64,000 nt of DNA from Durusdinium trenchii (lineage: Eukaryota; Sar; Dinophyceae; Suessiales; Symbiodiniaceae), in NCBI GenBank assembly GCA_963970005.1, contig CAXAMN010003136.1:211892-275891 (forward strand), read 5' to 3'. Both the position numbers and the translations under genes were made by a program. Within the stretch, counting starts at the first letter, position 1. Every line of letters starts with the position of its first letter. Under the pieces are notes generated by a model. That model searched no databases, was not told the origin of the DNA, and saw only the letters and a list, made by a program, of their open reading frames with translations. Shown here piece by piece: positions 42,856 to 53,218 of this stretch.

Positions 42856-43059
42856 CATAGAGTCTTTGTCTTTGACATCTTCCGGGGAACACAAAAAACA
42901 CAAATTTGAGCCTTGACTATCCAGTCTTCCACTATCTTCTATATACTGTACTGGTTTTGAGTTTTGTCTTTTGTTCCCCAACAGTGTGGTCACACAAAGG
43001 GTTCTTATGGTAGTGGTTAAGGTGGGTGCTCACATCAGGCTATTTCACTGCCAGTTGCA

Positions 43060-43680
43060 GCACATTATGCCTCTCAAGATCTTGGAAGTGCATTTTGACT
43101 GCGCAGGCTTACACATACTGGTGGGCCCGAGCAAGTGCTTTCCTCGACTGCGCTCTTGGTGTGGTGGTGGCTTTTCGTGGCAGGCGCAAAGGAATCCTTA
43201 TGTTTGGGTGGACTGAAGTCGACTGGCAGATGCAGGAGATCGGAGCCGCCGTACTTTGATGTGCAGGTTTTGTGGCAGGCGGAGCCCGTTGGACTTGGCG
43301 GTGGCCTTGGCGTGCTCTGATTTCGTGGCAGGTGCAGGGAATCAGGAACATTCAGGAACTATGGACATATGGTTCCAGAGGAGAAGTACCTTGCAAAGCT
43401 TCGCTTTCGGCATCTTGAACTATCGTGAACTGTTCTTTGGAAATTTTGGAAGTGCACTTCGTGGCAGGCTGCGTAGTTTTTGTGCCAGGCGTAGCACTTT
43501 GGCTGCACATTTCCTGGCAGGCACAGCACTCTGCGAATCTCGAAGTGCAAGTGGCAGCAAGCGCAGCACTGAGTGATCGTCGAAGTGCAGATTTCGTAGC
43601 CGGCGCTCTGATTCTCGAAGTGCATATTTCGTTGCAGACGCAGCACTTTGTGAACCTCGAAGTGCAAATACTGTATGTGT
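43060..43680 (-). repeat. Degenerate copies of the 42-bp cysteine-rich minisatellite
   Basis: Scattered units of ctcgaagtgcatatttcgtt gcagacgcagcactttgtga, the reverse complement of the unit at 23283-23650, separated by unrelated sequence. On the minus strand the frame gives CVCNEICTSR and CACQEMC, related to CACHEICTSR. Confidence 0.6.
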
Positions 43681-43689
43681 TCCTGTGTG

Positions 43690-44290
43690 CTGTTTTATGC
43701 GTCAAATCTGTTTTTTCACACATGTGTGCTCTCGTGTGTGTGTGTGTGTGCGTATGCTCTAGAGTGCGGAAGTTCGCTTACAGTACCCACCGTTTTTGGT
43801 TCACGGCTTTCTCACCGCCCGTGCAAGGGCTGCTCATGTTTTTTGACCCAGTGCGTGAGATTTGGTAACCCTCGCAGTGTTTTGAAATCCATGGGTTTGC
43901 AGACCCTTATTCTGATTGACATTTACAGTAATCCGGTCTTGATTCGTGTATCTCGCCACAGCGAGAATCAAGTTTTTCGTGCGTTTACGCGACCCGTACT
44001 TTTTCGGAGCTGACATCCGCGCAAGTGTCAACACATGCTACCGTGATTGATGGTGGAATCGAACCCTTGTGATAACGTAACCAAATGTGATCCCAACAAT
44101 CTTTCGACGAGTCTGAAAACTCTTCTAAACACTGGAAATCCAAACACCGATGTGAATCTAGCGCTATGTGCAAAGACAAAGCAACCCAAAAGTCAGTCGA
44201 CCAGCGAGTGCCCAGATCCAACAAGTCGTCCAAGTAGCGGTGGTCACAAACAAAGAAACAAGACAAATGAATTAACACAACGTAAACATA
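43690..44290. other. No recognised gene; GT microsatellite
   Basis: A (GT)n run at 43731-43750 and a long minus-strand frame (43985-44332) without motif. A tRNA-like scrap near 44047-44075 was considered and rejected. Confidence 0.3.
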
Positions 44291-44298
44291 AACATAAA

Positions 44299-44430
44299 CA
44301 TCGTTTGTACATGTCAACCAAAACTTCAACATCGTTTGTACATGTCAGCCAAAACATCAACATCGTTTGTACATGTCAACCATAACGTCAACATCGTTTG
44401 CACATGTCAACTAAAACATCAACATCGTTC
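44299..44430. repeat. 33-bp tandem repeat
   Basis: About four units of acatgtcaaccaaaacatca acatcgtttgt. The unit length is a multiple of three, so the frame stays open (MSTKTSTSFVH), but no gene context supports coding. Confidence 0.75.
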
Positions 44431-44568
44431 GTTATTGTCCCCCCCAAAAAAAAGGTATCAAATCTCGAAAAGATGAGTGGTCGGGCGGCAAGGGAACCGA
44501 GAACCTTGTTTTTCTACTTGACGCTGTTTGGGGTCTCTTGCCAAGACAATTTTTGCAGGCGTTCAATC

Positions 44569-44886
44569 ATGGCATCCCTTGATCAAAGACGCAGCCGCAG
44601 TGTCGTAAAGAAAGGATCAAAATACATCGTGTAGAACATGTTTTGTGTTGAACCGGCCTAGAACGCTTCATCAAAGTCAAAGTGGCTCTCTTGCTGGCCA
44701 GGCTGAAGTCCGCCAGAACTTGGTCAAACTATGTGAGCAATGCTGTGTGGCTGTGGTATCAGCAGAGGAGCCGCCGCTAGCCAGTGTTCTGTGGGCCTCA
44801 ATGGGCGGGCCTGATGAGTTTTATCCTTGCAGGACAACGAGATCGTGGATGCCATTGTTTTCCTCTTAGATGAAGAGGAACTTTAA
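44569..44886 (+). CDS. Small complete three-exon gene with a GA-AG intron, uncharacterised
   Basis: Exon 1, 44569-44604 (MASLDQRRSRSV), starts at an ATG 9 nt after a strong acceptor (caagacaatttttgcag), where a trans-spliced leader could join. Exon 2, 44702-44767 (AEVRQNLVKLCEQCCVAVVS AE). Exon 3, 44833-44886 (DNEIVDAIVFLLDEEEL, stop). All phase 0. Intron 1 is GT-AG (gtc|gtaaag). Intron 2 is 65 nt and starts with GA (gcagag|gagccg) and ends ttgcag|gac, a class known from dinoflagellates. The product is about 51 residues, basic at the N-terminus and acidic at the end. Function unknown. An R1 array begins at the stop codon. Confidence 0.48.
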
Positions 44887-45545
44887 GCTAGTAGTAACAG
44901 GTGCCACGCAACTAGCAACAGGTGCCTTACTACTAGTAACAAAAAGCTATTAGAAACAAGTGCCTTACTAGCTTTGTGAACGTGTCCGGATCCTACGGTA
45001 ACAAGAAGCTACTAGTAACAAGTGCATCGCTAGTAGTAACAAGTGCCTTACTAGTAGTAACAAGAAGCCAGGATTTTAGTTTAATGTTTAACTTAATTCG
45101 AATAGCTTTTTGTTACTACTAGTAAGGCACTTGTTACTAGAAGCGATGCACTTGTTCCTAGTAGCTTATTGTTTCTAATAGCTTCTTGTTTGTGAACGTG
45201 TCCGGATCCTACGGTAACAAGAAGCTACTAGTAACAAGTGCATCGCTTCTAGGAGCAAGTGCCTTACTAGTAGTAACAAGAAGCTATTAACATTAACTTA
45301 ATTCTAATAGCTTCTTGTTACTACTAGTAAGGCACTTGNNNNNNNNNNNNNNNNNNNNNNNNNNNNNNNNNNNNNNNNNNNNNNNNNNNNNNNNNNNNNN
45401 NNNNNNNNNNNNNNNNNNNNNNNNNNNNNNNNNNNNNNTTAACTTAATTCGAATAGCTTTTTGTTACTACTAGTAAGGCACTTGTTACTAGAAGCGATGC
45501 ACTTGTTCCTAGTAGCTTATTGTTTCTAATAGCTTCTTGTTTGTG
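44884..45545. repeat. Large ACTAGT array (R1) in alternating orientation, with assembly gap
   Basis: Forward units (aagctactagtaacaagtgcat type) and their reverse complements alternate, separated by aatttaatgtttaacttaattc-like spacers, making near-perfect 60-bp hairpins. The phrase tttgtgaacgtgtccggatc recurs at 44973, 45189 and 45540. 100 N at 45339-45438. Confidence 0.8.
45339..45438. other. Assembly gap (100 N)
   Basis: One hundred undetermined bases inside the inverted ACTAGT array; a round-number gap whose true size is unknown. Confidence 0.99.
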
Positions 45546-45667
45546 AACGTGTCCGGATCCTACGGGCCCCGTGTCACAAATTCTGAGGCTCAGTCCGTAG
45601 ATGGACTTCTGATCCAAGATGCTGCTGTGCCATTGTTGGGAGCCTGGGAATTATTGGGAACCACCAG

Positions 45668-45880
45668 TTCCGGAGCAAAGTGCTTCAACACCTGGACCTG
45701 TTGGACCTTTTGGGTTGTTTCGACGGTCAACGGCAGCCTCCAGGGACTCCAGGGTGTTTGACCCACTTTGATCAGGCTGAAGCATTTCGGATGGAGCCAG
45801 AGAGACATGGAGGAGCAAGAAGATGCCTCCTTCACTTTGCTTGGCGCTTGGTAGAAGCAGATCTTAGGTGTGAAGAATAA
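45668..45880 (+). CDS. Candidate terminal exon, uncharacterised
   Basis: After gggaaccaccag the frame reads FRSKVLQHLDLLDLLGCFDG, QRQPPGTPGCLTHFDQAEAF, then RRCLLHFAWRLVEADLRCEE and a stop. Amphipathic and charged. The minus strand is also open, so strand is not certain. Confidence 0.33.
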   Translation, partial: FRSKVLQHLDLLDLLGCFDGQRQPPGTPGCLTHFDQAEAFRMEPERHGGARRCLLHFAWRLVEADLRCEE

Positions 45881-46091
45881 CCTTCTAGGGCCCTATTTGT
45901 GTATTTGTATGAGGTGGGACCCACCAGATACTGCACCTGCTAGAATCTCAGACTGGCTTAGCTGAGTCGCGTGATGTTGGCAGTCCTTCAGATTGTTCTT
46001 GGTGAGTCTGGTTCATATACACGATGTTTGTTGCAAATCCATTTGCAAAGAGCACAAGGTCCTCAACAGCTTCTTCCACTTGACGATTCAG

Positions 46092-46180
46092 CCGCCACCG
46101 TCCTTCGCCTAATGGAAAATCTTGTGACACCGGACTTCCATGAGCGCAGGGTAGAACCTCCAAAGAGCGAGGGGAGATAG
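46092..46180 (+). CDS. Candidate terminal exon
   Basis: After cacttgacgattcag the frame reads ATVLRLMENLVTPDFHERRV EPPKSEGR and a stop. The antisense frame is charged as well; low confidence on strand. Confidence 0.25.
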
Positions 46181-46412
46181 TCCTTGAGACATTGGAACGC
46201 CAAAGCAGGGAAATGGTTAAGCCTTATCATCTAAATCTGCAGTGGCAAACGGTAAAGAAAGCTGCAATCACGTTTAAAGCAAGGATAAATGAAAGATAAT
46301 CTACAAAACGGCTCAAGAAGAAAGTGCAGTCAGAAGCCAACAGTGCATACACAAACAGTCGAAGTTGCAAGACCGAGGGAAGCGATCTTTGCATACTAAG
46401 TTACTACTGTAG

Positions 46413-46502
46413 AGATCGTTTGAGAAGCAAGTCTTCTTTGCATCAATCTTGCCAAGCCTCGCTCCCCAACAGAAGAACACCAAAGATGATGGACAAATAT
46501 GA
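46413..46502 (+). CDS. Candidate terminal exon
   Basis: After aagttactactgtag the frame reads RSFEKQVFFASILPSLAPQQ KNTKDDGQI and a stop. A competing frame through the same stretch (PKMMDKYEQKGEPQKDINDS) is also charged. Confidence 0.28.
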   Translation, partial: RSFEKQVFFASILPSLAPQQKNTKDDGQI

Positions 46503-46509
46503 ACAAAAG

Positions 46510-47445
46510 GGTGAGCCACAAAAAGATATCAACGATTCAATGATAGAATCCATATCATGTTCAACCTTAGAAAGTAGCCCAGAGTGTCTTGCAATCATAT
46601 TTGTCTCCTTTGATGTGCAGACTTGTCACCGTATAGGCTGCTCTATAAATTTGCGCTCTCCTTCTGTGCAAGATCTCCAAAAACATCTAGTGCTGGCATT
46701 TTGAACCAAGAGCTAGTCTGGGGTCATCAGCTCATTGATGGTATGAGCCACGATCATAGATTCCTCCTGCCAATCAGAAAAATGGTGCAAGTTCCCATGG
46801 TACAACTTCAGGATCTATTGAAATTGAGATAAGTGTAGTACAAACGGTCTCCTAGCATCAAATGTCATCCATTGTCTAGAACGCGGAGCTTGAAGTGACT
46901 TGTTTGCCGGTCAACTCGGACGTTCGCTTTTGCGGCAGCAGGGGTACAAAGCAGCGCATGGCTCACAAGCTTATGGGTTGACCTGACGGCCACAAATCTG
47001 TCACCTCGACCTCGAGTCACTATATTCCTCTTATTCCCGGCAGGGACTATATATATATATATTATTAGTGAATTATTAGTGTGGGGGGAAGTGTTCCATA
47101 TATATATATATAGATCATGCGGGTTACATAAGCCATAAGCAGCATACACAAAAGCGACAACTTGTGCAATTGAACACTGTGAAGCCTTAGACCTATCAAA
47201 TCCGTGCTGGTAGTAGCTCATCTCACTAAAGCGACTTGCTTGGCGACTTGGGGGGTTCCCTTTTGTTTTGTTAAGACTCTTTGCCAAAGCCAGATGCTAG
47301 TAGACTATGGTAGGCGCAGGAAAAGTTTCCTTCCTATGCCGCTGAAAATTCAGGCCAAATCCACCCGGACCGGGTGATCCTGTTTGGTCGGCCGTGGCCT
47401 GAAATTGAAGAGCAACGCTTCTTCGCTTCGATCGTGTTCTTTCCA
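46510..47445. other. No recognised gene; TA microsatellites
   Basis: Two TA runs (47048-47063, 47097-47111) flank a 35-bp spacer. No convincing frames. Confidence 0.3.
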
Positions 47446-47451
47446 CTGCAG

Positions 47452-47504
47452 AGGTCATCATCTCCTTCGATGCAGAGTTGCCCTTTGAGCTCGACTGGGA
47501 CTAA
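47452..47504 (+). CDS. Candidate terminal exon
   Basis: A strong acceptor (gtgttctttccactgcag), then VIISFDAELPFELDWD and a stop. Short, but the acceptor is among the best in the window. The upstream coding-like stretch (RPNPPGPGDPVWSAVA, 47352-47399) may be the previous exon. Confidence 0.3.
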
Positions 47505-47509
47505 GCCAC

Positions 47510-48730
47510 AGATGAATCCGACGTTTGAGTATGAGACTGATGAGACCTGGTCAGGTGTGGCAATCTGTAGAGTCGGGCCCCAAGTTTCAGCTCTTGCATG
47601 CCTCAATCATACAACAGCGTCACTGCAATGTCCTCAAAAAAGACTGTGCAACTTCTCAGTTAGTTTTCCAAGGTTGGATGTGAAGAACGCCTTCACAAGT
47701 GTCTCCAACAAATGGTCAGAGCGCGCACCGCCGGTTTGTAGAGAGAGAGAGAGAGGGCTTGCAGTGGTTTGCTTGGGATTGTGGTTGATGCCAGCATGAC
47801 TCCAATTACTATTACTCTAATAATATCTAATCAGTTTTTTAATTACTAAAGCAACTGTGCAAAGCCATTTGTCGATCGGCCTCAATAAAAAGGACTCAAG
47901 GACTGGCAGATAATGTTTAGCTATGTTTAGCTACGTCGGAAGCCAGGATTGGTTGGCCTGGCGGTGAGCAAGAGATGCTGGAAGCTGTCCACAAGGTCTG
48001 GTGGGTCGTCATGTTCTAAAATGAAACAACCTTCAGGTATTAATCAGTGTTGATCTACCAAAAGCTGGAGATGATCAAAGATCATTCATCTTCCAGACCT
48101 GGGAGAGGCTGTTGCAGCCAACGGAGAAGCTGCTGTAGCCAGAGGGCTAGCACATAGCAAGGGGCCCGGAGCGGTTTCGTGACATGTTGTGGTTGGGCAT
48201 GAAATGGCTGCGCAAACATCAAACCAACATTAAATGATTGTTTTCGGGAAAGAATAGCGGCCATGCGTGTTTCAATGTTTCGCGGATGATTAGTGCTGTT
48301 TATATGTTTTATTATGTGTGTATGTTCTTCCAGCACTTAGACTTGTACTTAGTCTTGCAGGGCTATCGAGAGAAACCATGGTGTTTTTTTGGGCTGATCC
48401 TTTTCGCCCCTCGAGGTTCAGCCACGCGGATTGCAGATCGACTAATGTCCGCTGTGCAATGCAGAGTGGGTGGCCTTACAGGGTCCAAAGGGTCCAGACC
48501 AATAAGACGATGCTCGGCTTGAAGCCGCCAGCAGTGAGGAAACCGTTATCCAGAGAAGCTATAGATATATCAAGATATTACGAGGATTCGATTGGTTTGT
48601 TTTAATAGAAGCCGCTGTTCATACAAAGGTATAGGAGTGCCGTGGACAAAAATATCGTCATGCGTTGTGGTATCCAGGTGATGGGGCTCATCACACATGT
48701 TTGAATTGACATTCTCGCTTTCTATTCCAC
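47510..48730. other. No firmly recognised gene
   Basis: Open frames after an acceptor at 48358 (cttagtcttgcag) in two registers; neither is decisive. A GA microsatellite lies at 47740-47756. Confidence 0.25.
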
Positions 48731-48733
48731 CAG

Positions 48734-48834
48734 CCTCCGACAGGTGGTTGCAGAGCCAGAGATGGCGTCACAAGCACAAGGTGCCATACCAAGGAGGTTG
48801 CAGTCCAGCCGACAGAAATCATCAAGGCAAGTTG
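48734..48834 (+). CDS. Internal exon with near-perfect splice signals, uncharacterised
   Basis: Bounded by tctattccaccag and a consensus donor (gttg|gtaagt). In the best frame it reads LRQVVAEPEMASQAQGAIPR, RLQSSRQKSSRQV, phase 2 in and phase 1 out. A coding-like stretch downstream (KQGVAFGFLKRDGTGQFARC, 48941-49000) may be a later exon of the same gene. Confidence 0.4.
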
Positions 48835-49403
48835 GTAAGTTTGACCTTTAAAGTCATCATTGCTCACCAGATTTGCTGTATACTCAAGAACAAAAACCTA
48901 CTAATACGCCAAATCCTGATGAAAGCTGAGGAGCCACCCAGCGAAGCAAGGTGTGGCCTTCGGTTTCCTGAAACGTGATGGAACGGGCCAGTTTGCCAGA
49001 TGCGTTGCTCCTGAAATCACTTTAATGTGTCTCTTAAATGTGTAATAGTGTATATAGGGTATCCGTTTGCTGCCAGATGTAAAAGGGTAATGAGGTGCGT
49101 TGTTTGTGTTTGGGCCATGAGCTGACAGCTGAAGTAGGAATGTCAGATTCTGGTCGAATCTCAGGGGGGAAGCGGCATCCGCGACCTGGTTGAGATCAAG
49201 ATGAACGAGGCTGCAGTCGTAAAAATAGCATTCCAATAAGCCAGAGAGTCCAGCCATGTCCAGCCTAAGGCAGCGAGAGAAACATTTCCCGGTACAGTCA
49301 TGGATAGAAGCTGGCAGTTTGAGGACTCCTTCGCACCGTTTGTTCCGAACTAATCCAATATCTTTGTTTCCCCTTTGTATGTTTTGCTTGTGCCTTCATT
49401 CAG

Positions 49404-49534
49404 AATCTTTGGTGCCCGAAAAGGCTTGGATGCCAGCTGTGCTGGTCCGGGAAGAGCCGCCACTGTACGTCTCGCTGACCACCGGAGCCTTGGTTTGGGC
49501 CTCAAACGAATGGCTGCTCAGCCAGTCGGACTGA
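49404..49534 (+). CDS. Candidate terminal exon
   Basis: After cttgtgccttcattcag the frame reads SLVPEKAWMPAVLVREEPPL, YVSLTTGALVWASNEWLLSQ SD and a stop. Good acceptor and a beta-strand-like pattern. A second frame (GARKGLDASCAGPGRAATVR) is open too. Confidence 0.38.
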
Positions 49535-49604
49535 GTCGAAAAGACCCGCAGAGCTGCCCAGTCAGCTGCTGGGCTGGAGATGGCACCAGGTATGAGTTTG
49601 GTTA

Positions 49605-49665
49605 GCTAGTAGGTGGAGACCATCGCTACTAGTAGCAAGAAGCTACTAGTAACAAAGTAGTGATT
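49605..49665. repeat. ACTAGT-palindrome repeats (R1)
   Basis: Units ctagtaggtggagaccatcg and ctactagtagcaagaagcta ctagtaacaa; the first joins an R2-like piece to R1, as at 4482. Confidence 0.65.
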
Positions 49666-49772
49666 AGTGAGTTTGCAGTTTGAATGCCCAGGCCACTGGG
49701 AAGCATAGGACAATGGCAGGTTTCGAAGGGTTCGGAGCCCAGCCCAGTTTCAAGAATATCATTTGTTGGCCA

Positions 49773-50273
49773 TTAGGGTCTTAGGTTGACAGTTGAGAAG
49801 TGAAGGGTCATGTGCGTTGTGTGACATTCTATTTGATATTCTATCAACGCTTTTCTAATTTTCAGTATTTGTTGCATTCCAAGTGGTTGAAAGACTTTTC
49901 TCGCTGCTGATCGTACACTGTTGAAACCAGATGAAACCAGCTTCCTCAGAATGTTGCAAGAAGCAGCAAATGTTTCGGGATGACTGAAGATGGAGTTCGA
50001 TAAACTACTCGACTTGGGATGTCTCGCTGTCACAGTGCTTTGATGCACAAGGCCACGGCTGTATCCTGTCCCGCCAGTTGAAGCGCAAGTGCAGACACGT
50101 GCCGTGCTGTGCCTAGCCATATCCAACAGGGCAGAGAATTCTGTTATTCTTCTTATGTTTGCTGGACACATGCGGACGTCATTGCGAGAGAGAGAGAGAG
50201 GGGGAGAGAGGAAGATACTGTATTCGTTTAGAGCATAGGATGGCAAACTCCTAGATCGTTGATATATTACCAC
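49773..50273 (-). CDS. Uncharacterised long minus-strand ORF
   Basis: 166 codons from an ATG. The first part is Ser/Arg-rich; the later part reads LVHQSTVTARHPKSSSLSNS, SARKVFQPLGMQQILKIRKA-like charged segments. It crosses a GA/CT run near 50187-50206, which inflates openness. No domain recognised. Confidence 0.25.
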   Translation of the reverse strand: MVIYQRSRSLPSYALNEYSIFLSPPLSLSRNDVRMCPANIRRITEFSALLDMARHSTARVCTCASTGGTGYSRGLVHQSTVTARHPKSSSLSNSIFSHPETFAASCNILRKLVSSGFNSVRSAARKVFQPLGMQQILKIRKALIEYQIECHTTHMTLHFSTVNLRP

Positions 50274-50616
50274 CTTACGCAGGAGGACAAATGAAGAAGA
50301 CTGCAGCTTATGGCCATTCTTGTTTCAGGATTTGCAGTCTTTGGAGTGGGACACTTGGTGTGGTGAAGTGCTGAAGGAATTGGCTTTGGAGCTATGTGCT
50401 GGCATGTGTTGAAGCCACACAGTTGAGCTTTGTCGGATGAAAATGCAGCTCCATGTCTTGAGGGCATGAATCTGCTAGATATCATTGAACAGGGTTCGGA
50501 AGATGTGAGACTGCTTTGAGTGTCAAGTGGAACTGCCGTGGCATTTGGTGTTTAATTTCTTTCGAATCTGTTTTTTGCTGCTCACCGTTAGCCTGGCACG
50601 TTGGTTCGACCTCCAG

Positions 50617-52173
50617 GCGTGGAGCTGAGTCTTCGCGGATTACTCGGAGATTCAGTTGGGGGCCCCAAGGGCGGCCCCAAACCAGTGAAAGTCAAGCGGG
50701 AATGGACAAGGTCGTTGTGCTTACTGGTCTTAACATCTGGCGAATGGCGCTTGAACTGTGTTGACTTGCTTAATATAATTTAGAATGTTGAGTTGTGAAC
50801 AATTGGCCTCAAAGCCTTCCCAAAATAATTATCAAGAAAACACTTGAGCATGGCACTCTTGGGCATGAAATATTCGCTGGCTTAGCAGTTCTCCGACCAG
50901 AAGCTTCTTCACAGATGAGAGATGATCAAAGCAAAATGAAGACGAGATCATTAGAATGCACTATGCCATAATGCACGTGTTAAATCAATCGTTCGAGCAA
51001 CGTGCTTGAGATTTGGTCCAAGGTGTTGACTGTCCAAATGACTCGCCCACCCTGGCCGCTTCACCTTCACCGCCAAACGTGCCACGTGGGCTGGAACCCC
51101 CCCCGGGGTTGGAGCTGCCCAAGCCAACCCTGGTGTGCCTGGCCAATTTTTGGTGTAGGTGTTCAGCCTGGCGTTCCAAGCATTTGGTCCACCCTTTCTA
51201 CGATCCTTCCATCTATGTTTTTCAAGAGCTGAAAGTCTTTGTATTGCCCGACTGTGGAAAAGCGAATGAAAGGCTGAGCTACGATTTCCAACATGTGTTT
51301 TCCTACAATATAGTGTGTGTTGTGAAAGTGAGATTGCATCGGATGCAAGTGTTGTAGACACCTTATTTAATGACAATGACGGCCAAACGGAAAGGAGAAC
51401 AGCGGATGCTTTGTGCCAGGCATTGGGTCAACTAACCTGGAAATTGATTTGTCCTAATGTCATCTGAGGTCTTTTGGCATGGTATGCCCGTCAATGATGC
51501 ATTTCGATTTGCCAGGCATACAGCCTGGGTGGCAGCAGTTCCAGCACATCGTCACCAACAGTCAGTGTCTCTTCCATGTTTGCAAAGGTGAAGCTGCAGC
51601 GTGTCTAAAGAACATGGTCGGCATGTTTGAAACCATTCTCTCAAACAGTACAGGGAGCCCGAATGGTTCAAGCCCCATGTCATGCCGGTTGAAGTCCTGA
51701 TTGGGGCTTGTTTCTTCAATTGGATGCTGTCATTTGATGCCCAAAGCTTGAGGAACATATTTATACTATACCGTATATAAGTATATAGGTATAGTATGTC
51801 ATGATGGGCCATGAACGGCCCATAAAACAAAGCTTTCAGTGCGTCGGAGTCGGCGCTTAAGTTTGTTTTGATATCAAGTACGTGCTATCCTGCTTTTCAA
51901 GAAGCATGTGTTCTATGTGTTGATGATTGTTGATGCAGGATCTTTATTTAAGATTGCAGGGAAGTTAAGAGATGCTCAGTGGCAGGTCAAGGGTGCGACT
52001 GCAAAATACACCATTTCCTGCCAAGTTGCGGCCAGGTCTTTTGCGAGGAAAAGACGCGCGAGTGGATGGGTGCTCCTGGGTCTCCAGCTCTTGGACGACG
52101 GTGGGACTTCCAGAGCTTAGCAGTAGCAGCAAGGCAGGGACTGGAGCGGAGTGAGAGGAGCTTGAGATTCTGA
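50617..52173 (+). CDS. Multi-exon protein ending in a Cys/His finger (ASC-1/TRIP4-like pattern)
   Basis: Proposed exons: 50617-50710 (GVELSLRGLLGDSVGGPKGG PKPVKVKREWTR, donor acaag|gtcgtt); a Pro-rich piece at 51013-51138 (ASPSPPNVPRGLEPPPGLEL); 51516-51587 (AYSLGGSSSSTSSPTVSVSS MFAK, donor aaag|gtgaag); and 51986-52173 (GCDCKIHHFLPSCGQVFCEE, then KTREWMGAPGSPALGRRW to a stop). C-x-C-x3-H-x-L-P-x-C-G-x-V-x-C-x-x-E resembles the C2HC5 zinc finger of TRIP4 (C.C...H.l...C..CGrivCe.E) with one Cys absent. GLEPPPGLE is a phrase frequent in dinoflagellate proteins. The links between exons are inferred from order and strand only. Confidence 0.4.
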
Positions 52174-52179
52174 ATCTAT

Positions 52180-53210
52180 AGTATGGTACTCCATGGAGGT
52201 ACTCCATGGTACTTCCATGTACTGGGTTAGCAGAGAACATTAAATGGGAGGGAGTGCCATTTCCCTCCTCCATGATCATGCTGACAACAGGACCGTAGGC
52301 ATGCCTGATGGGCAGGCCAATAAAGATGAATTTCAAAGACAGAGACAGACAGACAGACAGACAAGCAAACCTGGAACATCCTGGAACTGATTCTGCCGAT
52401 TGGCCAAATTTGAAGGTTAGGATCGCCTTGTAGATGGTAGAGTTGCTTTGCTTGGGATAGGAGATACACGCGGAACTTGCACTCTAGATACTTGTTGAAA
52501 TAGGCTCAATCACCCAATTTGAGAGATTGAGAGGAACCCGACAGTGATTATATAGGTCCTGTGGCATATTGGCTTGGACGTTCAGAGACCACTGCTTCTT
52601 GTCATGTACTTGCAACCTGAGTGACATGTTTTGTGAAGGTCTACTACGAACTGCATATACAATCCCATGACACACCGCAAATAGGCTGGAAGCGTGCAAG
52701 AGATGTTCGGTGTTGGATGATTGCCTCACACTGACCATGGTGCGTTGCAGGTTTCCATCGAGTTGGACACTTTCGTTTCGTAGAGATTCCGAACACAGCA
52801 ATACAACTACAGTGATTAGTTACAGCAATGGGTTACCGATTTGTCGTCAGATGTACGATGTACTTGGAATTCTTTCTTCAACTTGTGAAAACCGTGAAAA
52901 CCACTGTACAATCTCTGCTTGAGCAAATTGCTGGAGGAATGAGCTTGTAAATGCTTTGGATATTCCCCAGTAGACGGCGCAGCCGTCCTCTCCGAGTCCC
53001 TCGACCCTGGCCTTGGCGAGGGTCACGGTGAACCGTGGCCTCTGTTCTTGGGGAAAAGTCTGCACCAGCTGGCTGGGAAATGCCTCGCTTCCAGCATGTC
53101 TGGTGATGTTATTTATATACCTGGTTTCACAACGGTTCACGCATGTCTTGCACGTATTTCCATGGAATTCTCCATCGATCCACGTGCGGGTGCCGAGAGG
53201 TTCCGGTGCC
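52180..53210. other. No firmly recognised gene; likely upstream exons of the SPRY gene
   Basis: Coding-like stretches at 52966-53100 exist on both strands (LALARVTVNRGLCSWGK on +, LVQTFPQEQRPRFTVTLAK on -). The SPRY domain lacks its first strands, which should be encoded here, but I cannot choose. Confidence 0.28.
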
Positions 53211-53218
53211 ACAGCCAG

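Noticed and set aside
44047-44075. ggtggaatcgaaccctt, resembling a tRNA 3' half
   Set aside because: No matching anticodon or acceptor stem can be drawn around it.
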